From: Liriodendron chinense
Taxonomy: Eukaryota; Streptophyta; Magnoliopsida; Magnoliales; Magnoliaceae
Direction: 5' to 3'
Assembly: GCA_003013855.2 (NCBI GenBank)
Contig: ML058477.1
Span: forward strand, 3,286,001-3,350,000
Length of the DNA stretch: 64,000 nucleotides
The position numbers were made by a program, and so were the translations under genes. Under the pieces are notes generated by a model. That model did no database searches, was not told where the DNA came from, and was given only the letters and a program-made list of their open reading frames with translations. Shown one piece after another: positions 57,464 through 64,000 of the stretch (the first letter of the stretch is position 1; each line of letters begins with the position of its first letter).

Positions 57464-58193
57464 TGGCGCAACGTAGACGGGGCGTGGGATCGATCACTAT
57501 CTCTCCTCACAGATAACTACTCCGAATCCACGGAGCTATCGGGAATCCTCAACCGATCTTCATTTAATCCACAAAGGAATACCCGAATCCACGAACAAAA
57601 GATATAAACTCAAGAGATTTTTTGAAAAGATGAAAAAATTGTCTCAAAAACGAATTAAAACAAGTATTTATAACCTAGGATGCATAAAAGAAACCCTAAA
57701 ACGCGTAAATTAAGAATCCTAAACGAACTAGAAAAGAAAACTTTCAAATTTGGAAGTTTGCGCAAAATCTGCGCAGCTGTTTCACACGTGGTCAAGCGCC
57801 CGGCGAGGGCCGGTCGGGCGCCCACTGAACTCCAAAACAGTCCAGAGAGCAATTGTCGAAATTGGTTTGAATTTCGGGTGCCAAATGGAAGTGAGGTTGG
57901 GCGCCCGGTGGCACGCAAAACTGTCCAGAGAGTTTGAAAGATAATTCGAACGAATTTTGGGCGCCCGGTCAAGTACGGTCGGGCGTCCGATGATGGTCGG
58001 GCGCCCGAAATTCGAACAATCTGTCCAACAACTCTCTAGACCATTCAAGCTCACAGTCAGGCGCCCGATGGAGTGTGGGCGGGCGCCGAGAGGCCTGGAA
58101 CTTCTGCACTTTGGCGATCGTTTTGTCGCTCCACCTTGCCTCCTTCCGATGTCCATTTGCTCCATATAGTCGTCAGCAATGCTCTCCACATCA
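57464..58193 (-). repeat. Gypsy-3 3' LTR
   Basis: 730 bp. It contains about eight GGGCGCCCG-type palindromes (57795-58090) alternating with CTGTCCAGAGAG spacers (for example near 57838 and 57921). Confidence 0.92.
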
Positions 58194-59415
58194 ATCCCCT
58201 CCACTTGAAAAGAACTCAACCCCGAGTTCTCGGTCGCCTCTGGTTCATGATACTCAAAAAAGTCAGCCACGTTGAATGTTCTTGAAGTCTCGTACACATC
58301 CGAGAGGTCCACGACATAAGCATTATCGCCTAGCTTTCTGAGAATCGACACCGGCCCAATCTTCTTCTGCTTCAATTTGTTGTAAGTGCCGATTGGAAAA
58401 CATTCCTTATGTACATGGACCATCACTTGATCTCCTAGCTCGAACACCTTGGCTCGCCGATGTTTGTTGGCGTTCTTCGCATATTTCTCATTCGACTCGA
58501 CAAGCTTAGTATGCACTTCCATATGTAAATCAGTGATCCACTCGACCATATTCTCTGCTGCTATACTCTTGCTGGGGATCTTTGGTAACAGAACTAAGTC
58601 GAGGGTGTGTTGGGGAATTCGTTCGTAAACGATTTGAAACGGCGACTTCCCTATGGAGTGGTTTACCATATTATTGAAGGCGAACTCCACTTGTGACAGG
58701 GTCAAGTCTCATTGCTTTGGCTTGTCTCCGGAAATGCATCGGATAAGATTTCCCAACGTCCGATTCACTACTTCAGTCTGCCCATCTGTTTGCAGATGAT
58801 ATGCGCTACTAAACTGAAGTTGTGTATCAAACCGACTCCACAAAGTTCGCCAAAAGTGACTCACGAACTACATGTCCTGGTCGTAAGTTGGCTACACCCG
58901 TCGCATCATATGTCTTCTTGCAGGGGATGAAGTGAGCCATCTTTGAGAATCTGTCTACCACCACGAACACGGAATTCATGCCGCGCTGTGTTCGTGGGAG
59001 ACCTAGGACAAAATCCATGGAAATTTCTTCCCAAGGGCCTTCCGGTATGGGCAATGGGGTGTAGAGACCCATGTTTTGTGCATGTCCCTTGGAAGACTAG
59101 CAAGTATGGCATCGCTGAACCATCCGACCAACGTTACGGACTTCGGTGAGGCCAATAATATCGCTCTTCAACCAAAGCCTTCGTCTTGTCTCGACCTAAG
59201 TGACATCCAAGACCACCTCCATGCAGCTCAAGAATAATCTTCTCCCAAAGGAAGCTTTGCAGAATGCATAATCGATTTCCATAGAACAGGAAACCGTCTT
59301 GAATATGGAAATCACCCAGTCGACCTTCCTTGCTTGTCGGCCCTACATCCTTAAACTCGTCGTCTTTAGTATATAGCTCCTCGAGGCAGTCAAACTCGAC
59401 AACCTCGGTACTCAT
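57782..59415 (-). pseudogene. Gypsy-3 integrase
   Basis: An H2C2 zinc region (ELHGGGLGCHLGRDKTKAL, 59415-59134) is followed by SMDFVLGLPRTQRG (first Asp, 59072-58827). The QTDGQTEVVNRTLGN segment near 58790 keeps the catalytic Glu. A TGA near 58710 falls where Trp is expected. The 307-codon frame 58705-57782 has VEFAFNNMVNHSIGKSPFQ, a GPF/Y-like IGPVSILRKLGDNAYVVDL and TSRTFNVADFFEYHEPE. No chromodomain was seen. The frame runs about 137 codons into the LTR. Confidence 0.85.
58194..58204 (-). other. Gypsy-3 polypurine tract
   Basis: GTGGAGGGGAT directly precedes the 3' LTR on the minus strand. Confidence 0.75.
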
Positions 59416-59459
59416 AGTGACGAGAAGAGCGGCTCAGCGACTTAACGCGTTAGCAACCT

Positions 59460-61670
59460 TATTTTGTTAGCCAGATTTATGCTTCAACACGAATGTGAAT
59501 CCCTGTAAATGAAATCCACCTAGCATGCACACGGCTAACATTGGTTTGGGTATTAATAAATTTCAAGGTTTGATGATCAGTAAAAAGAACAAACTCCCTC
59601 AGGATGAGGTAGTGTCATCAATGTCGAAGGGCCTATACTACCGCATACAGCTCTATCTCATATGTGGACCACTTCTTGCGGGCCTCGCTAAGCTTCTCGT
59701 TTAGAAGGCTATGGGCCTGCCTTCTTGAGATAATACTGTGCCAATGCCCACGTAAGACGCATCACAGTCCACTTCAAAACATGGTGTGCCGTAAAGGCCG
59801 TTACATAAAGGTAACGGTCGTGATCGTTACATGTTACGGGGTCGTAAAGGCTGTAACAGCCGTTACGAACAAAATGACCTGTAAAGGCCATTACAGCCCT
59901 CATAACAGTCCCTTACGAGGCTGATACAGGTTTTTCAGATTTTTTTCCAATACAAGAAAAAGAGACCGTAAAGGCCGTTGCGGCCCCCGTAATGGCCGTT
60001 ACACCCCGTATCGTAAAGGTAATGGTGGTGGCCGTTACAGCCACCATTACCGTTACAGAACACCTCCGAAAACCTTCACAAAGCTTGGTAAAACAAGAAC
60101 CGGCGTAGATGACAGCATATGCTTAATCTCAGCAAAACTTCGATCAGCTTCTTCCGTCCACTGAAACGGTCCTTTCTTCATACAGTCCGTGATCGGTGCC
60201 ACAATCGTACTGAAATTCCTAACAAAGCAGCGATAAAACGTGGCCAACCCATGAAAACTACAAACCTCATGGATATTTGCAGGAGTAGGCCACTCACGAA
60301 TGGCCCTCACTTTGTATTCATCAACCTGGATACCGGTAGATGACACCACAAATCCCAAGAACAAAATGCAATCTATCAGGAAGCTACACTTCTTCAAATT
60401 CAAATATAGCTTCATCTCTTCTAACACTTGAAGAACCTGCCTGAGATGCTCAACATGTTTCGCCTCTCCCTGACTGTATATCAATATGTCGTCAAAGTAG
60501 ACCACGACAAACTTGCCTATGAACGGTTTCAAAACTTGGTTCATAAGGCGCATGAAAGTGCTCGGGGCATTCGACAGCCCAAATGGCATAACTAACCATT
60601 CATACAACCCGTCTTTAGTTTTAAAAGTTGTCTTCCATTCATCACCGAGGCGGATACCGATTTGATCGTACCCGCTGCATAAGTTCAGCTTAGAAAACAC
60701 TCTAGACCCCTGAAGCATATCTAGCATGTCGTCGAGTCAGGGAATAGGAAATCTGTATTTAATGGTGTTCTTGTTAATAGCCCTGCTATCAACACACATA
60801 CGCCAACTAACGTCCTTCTTTGGTGTCAATAGAGCTAGGACGCAAGGGCTCATGCTCTCCCTGAGTAGCCCCTTGTTTAATAACTCCTCCACCTGACCTT
60901 GGAGGATCTCGCTTTGCTTTGGGCTTAATCGGTAATGCGGCCGGTTAGGTAAGCTAGCACCCGCAATAAAGTTGATGTGGTGCTGAATATCCCGCATCGG
61001 GGGTAGCCCATGAGGAAGATCTTTGGCCCAAATCTCCCGAAACTCATTCAAAAGTGATTTTAGGGTCGGCGGAATATTCGTACCCCAAGGGTCTTCTCCC
61101 TTAACAACCATAGTATAGATTTCACCAGTCTCTTTGGATTCTTTCACAAATTCTCGTATGGCAATGAGAGAACTCCCCTCCACTTTAGAAGTCTCAGGGC
61201 GACTCTCCACAGCCATAAGAGCTAGAACTCTTCTCCTCCCATCCTTGACAAATGTATAAGTATTGTTACGTCTATGATGGGTTGCATCTCGGTCCAATTG
61301 CCATGGACGACCAAGAAGCATATGACATGCCTCCATGTCCACAATATCACATAGTACATCGTCCTTATAGCTCCTACCAATAGAAAAAGAGATGGGGCAT
61401 TGTTCAGTTACCTTTGTGTCGCCGACCTTTTTATCCAACCGATGGAATATGGGGCTGAATGCTTCGTTGTCGATAGTCGGAGCTTGTCCACCATAACCTT
61501 GGACACGATGTTCTCGCTACTCCCCCCGTCAATGATGACATCGCACACCCTTCCCGTTCACGGTGGAATAGGTGCGAAATATGTTGCGGCGTTGAGGGTG
61601 TACTTTTTGTCAGGGCATATAACATAATCGCCTCACAACCAAGGACTCGCCTCGATCCCCGGATAGTCAA
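59460..61670 (-). pseudogene. Gypsy-3 protease, RT and RNase H, interrupted by a MITE
   Basis: 61438-60737 has the aspartic-protease end and linker (LLGRPWQLDRDA), MRDIQHHINFIAG, and the RT start LTPKKDVSWRMCVDSRAIN. A TGA near 60735 (family Trp/Arg position) precedes 60727-60053 with GDEWKTTFKTKDGLYEW, MPFGLSNAPSTFM and the intact VVYFDDILIY. The frame then runs LPSFVKVF into the MITE at 60064. RNase H resumes below 59782 (DCDASYVGIG) with breaks. The protease active site is not clearly readable. Confidence 0.8.
59783..60064. mobile_element. GTTACGG-rich MITE inside Gypsy-3 pol
   Basis: Ends GGTGTGCCGTAAAGG and (inverted) GGTGTTCTGTAACGG. The interior has many GTAACGGCCGTTAC-like palindromes. 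The pol sequence VKVFEVDCDAS is split, with GTTTTCGGA on one side and GTTTTGAAG on the other. This fits an imperfect ~9-bp duplication of GTTTTCGAA, the size typical of Mutator-like elements. Confidence 0.75.
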
Positions 61671-61769
61671 TCTGTGTCGTCTTCCTCTTCCTCGGTGGCC
61701 TGATAGAACTCTTCATTCACGAGTTCTTATTCCACACTCTACCTCATGATCACCCTCATTAGTGGCTAA

Positions 61770-62811
61770 CTTGGTGGTGGGGCGTTAAGGGCAAACATTG
61801 GATAAGTGGCCCGGCTAGCCACAACGAAAGCAAGTACCTGACCTAGGTCGAGCATATGGATTTGATGCTTGACTTGGGCCCGTTGTCGTAGGGGTTGCCC
61901 TTTGTGTCCTGGATGGACCGCTTCCGGCATCACGGTTGGTGGCGGTTGAGTGCGCCCACGAACTAATTCTTTTCCCTTAGCCAGGGTCAAATCGTGCACG
62001 GGACACGTCATAGGAACGCGAGTTGACGGATAAGTTCGCGCAAGAATTCGAGCAAGTTACGTCTCGGCGCGGGTAGCCAATCGAGACGTGTATTCCATGG
62101 TCCAGACTGGAAGTAGAGATGGACTCGATCCTAGATTGAGGGTTGAAGGCCACCAATGAACATTGCAGTCCTCTAGGACTCGGTCTCAATCAATTCGTTT
62201 TGTATCGTCAATCGAACGAACTCGGCCTGATAATCTACGACGGATCTAGATCCTTGCTTGCAATTCTGATATTGTTGGAACAATATCTGATCATAGTCGT
62301 TAGGTAAAAACCTGAATTTCAACAATCGTTTCATCCTGGGCCATGTTCAAATGGGTAGCTTGTTCTGTCGGATGCGGGAGGATTGTAATTGCTCCCACCA
62401 CGTAGAAGCACCGGATTTTAGCTTGTAAGCAACAAGCTTTACTTGTTTATCCTCCGGAACACCCACGTAGTCGAAATATCTTTCAACTTCCGCTAGCCAA
62501 TCAATCAATTCTTCAATACTTAATGAACCATTAAAACAAGGAAGATCATCTTTGCCTTGGAAGCCTCTGTCATGGCGATCTGTACGTTCATCCCCTTGTG
62601 CGGCTTGTCGAACGATGATGTCTTCAATGTCCTCATCACTGTGACCCGCATCGTCGTGTTCGGCCCTGCGGAGCGCCAGCGGCGGTGCTTGACGGACTAT
62701 AGGATTGTTCCGTATGGCATTCGTTGGAGGCGGCGCATCGCCTTGGGCTTGGGGCTGGGGTAGAGTCTGTATAACTTGCTCTAGAGAAGCAAACATCCTC
62801 TCCATGGACAT
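61770..62811 (-). pseudogene. Gypsy-3 gag and zinc knuckle
   Basis: A frame from 62811 reads MERMFASLEQVIQTLPQPQ, then LPCFNGSLSIEELIDWLAEV, VERYFDYVGVPEDKQVKLV and STWWEQLQ, typical Ty3 gag. It is frameshifted after 62347. A CCHC knuckle CFRCG-PGHLSNVC can be read near 61840-61790 with a stop at its sixth position. Confidence 0.8.
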
Positions 62812-62926
62812 TCGATTTACTTCTTAGAGAGCCTCTATCTTCTCCGCAAGGTGGAACCCTTAGCAACATCAGAGGGGTTGTTGTCACGGCCGTCACTAGA
62901 AGCCATCTTCCGAAGGTTGTTCCTCT

Positions 62927-62937
62927 CTCTGATACCA
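62927..62937 (-). other. Gypsy-3 primer-binding site, tRNA-iMet
   Basis: TGGTATCAGAG on the minus strand, three bases from the 5' LTR end. Confidence 0.85.
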
Positions 62938-62940
62938 ACT

Positions 62941-63670
62941 TCGCGCAGCGTAGACAGGGCGTGGGATTGATCACCGTCTCTCCTCACAGATAACTACTGC
63001 GAATCCACGGAGCTATCAAAAATCTTCAACCGATCTTCTTCGAATCCACGAAGGAATACTCGAATCCACGAGCAAAAGAGTATAAACCAAAGAGATTTAT
63101 TGAAAAGATGAAAAAATCGTCTCAAAAACGAATTAAAACAAGTATTTATAACCTAGGATGCATAAAAGAAACCCTAAAACGCATAAATTAAGAATCCTAA
63201 ACGAACTAGAAAAGAAAACTTTCAAATTTGGAAGTTTGCGCAAAATCTGTGCAGCAGTTTCGCGCATGGTCGGGCGCCCAGCGAGGGCCGATTGGGGGCC
63301 CGTTAAACTCCAAAATAGTCTAGAGAGCAATCGTTGAAAATAGTTTAAATTTCGAGCGCCCGATGGAAGTGGGGTCGGGCACCCGGTGGTGCGCAAAACT
63401 GTCTAAAGAGTATGAGAGATAATTCGAACAAATTTTGGGCACCCGGTCAAGTATCGAGCGTCCGATGATGGTCGAGCGCCCGAAATTCGAACAATCTGTC
63501 CAGCAACTATCTGGACCATTTGGGCTCGTGGTCAAGCACCCGATGGAGTGTGGGCGGGCGCCTAGCGGGGTTGGAACTTCTGCACTTTGGCGATTGTTTT
63601 GTCGCTCCGCCTTGCCTCCTTCCGATGGTCCATTTGCTCCATATAGTCATCAACGACCCTCGCTACATCA
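62941..63670 (-). repeat. Gypsy-3 5' LTR
   Basis: 730 bp. Its terminal CA is mutated to GA (TGCGCGA against TGCGCCA in the other LTR). It carries the same palindrome/spacer cluster at 63270-63565, with several palindromes decayed by C-to-T type changes. Confidence 0.92.
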
Positions 63671-64000
63671 CCTACTGAAAGTGGACTGTCTGAAGATATT
63701 CAGACTCTTAGTCCAAACGTAAGGAGGATGATTATCAAGTTATGAATTGGCTCTTCCATGGTATGAAAGAGCATGCCTATCACATTGTTATATATAGTGA
63801 TTACACAAAGGAAATTTGGCAAAATTTATAAGAGCTCTACTTTAATGAAAATAACATACAGCAGCGTTGTACGACATTTTTAAGAAATTTTAAAATAGGA
63901 AACAATGTGATAGTTTCAATGATCATTGTGCCAAGTTCCGGGGGTTAGATGAATGGAAACTCCACCATCCATTTACATAGGATATTGCGCAGCAACAATG

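Larger units (their letters stand above)
57464..63670 (-). mobile_element. Gypsy-3, full-length element (decayed)
   Basis: A perfect 5-bp duplication CCTAC (57459-57463 and 63671-63675) flanks two 730-bp LTRs. On the minus strand the order is LTR, tRNA-iMet site, gag, protease, RT, RNase H, integrase, polypurine tract, LTR. It is inserted in the Copia-4 gag. It carries several frameshifts and a MITE between RT and RNase H. Confidence 0.92.
57325..64000 (+). pseudogene. Copia-4 gag, interrupted by Gypsy-3
   Basis: ATG at 57325, then in broken frame KLHG...FLSWARAIKIFLASKRKLKY up to 57463. After Gypsy-3, sequence from about 63676 gives HGMKEHAYHIVIYSDYTKEI and ELYFNENNIQQ. Both parts fit the N-terminal Copia gag (UBN2-like) region. 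It runs off the right edge. Confidence 0.7.

Noticed and set aside
57955..58285. Arg/Gly-rich open frames
   Set aside because: Produced by the G/C-rich palindrome cluster of the Gypsy-3 LTR.

Overview
This is a plant nuclear genome window, almost certainly from a flowering plant with a large, repeat-rich genome. Evidence is the spliced gene with GT-AG introns, tRNA-iMet-primed Copia and Gypsy retrotransposons, DUF659/BED hAT transposons, Tourist-like MITEs and a tRNA-derived SINE. The species cannot be named from the sequence alone. No bacterial genes, rRNA or CRISPR were seen.

The one host gene I recognise is the C-terminal half of DET1 (DE-ETIOLATED 1) on the minus strand. Eight exons between 27737 and 3161 join into 290 codons plus a stop, with consensus splice sites and no frame break. 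Seven introns are present. Six are short (76 bp to 1.1 kb) and one is 20.8 kb (4464-25294). The large intron holds a minisatellite split by a hAT element, a second related hAT carrying a SINE, a Copia relic, an RTE LINE split by a 2.0-kb solo LTR, a third hAT-type element with TIRs, and a truncated Tork/TNT1-like Copia. The N-terminal half of DET1 was not found between 27738 and 64000.

From about 34.7 kb to the right edge is a nested transposon stack. The base is an L1-type LINE (about 34690-53221, plus strand, continuing beyond). Into it went a non-autonomous chromodomain Gypsy with three LTRs (Gypsy-1, 34902-40194, TSD GAAGG), a hAT MITE (42824-43393), a GTTACGG-rich MITE (about 44011-44322), a decayed but complete-length chromovirus (Gypsy-2, 44652-51554, TSD ATTAT) and a Copia (53222 to beyond the window). 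The Copia was itself hit by a 3.0-kb solo LTR (54230-57195) and by Gypsy-3 (57464-63670, TSD CCTAC), and Gypsy-3 carries another GTTACGG MITE.

The most interesting signals are three. First, LTRs of at least four distinct Copia and Gypsy families share an architecture of short palindromes alternating with a spacer resembling CTGTCCAGAGAG. The palindrome differs by family, and between the two related LTRs at 1-495 and 15875. Second, Gypsy-1 keeps a 713-codon open frame that fuses a gag N-terminus, a decayed RT remnant and a chromodomain, with no catalytic motifs. Third, Gypsy-1 has an LTR-LTR junction with AAA between, like a two-LTR-circle junction.
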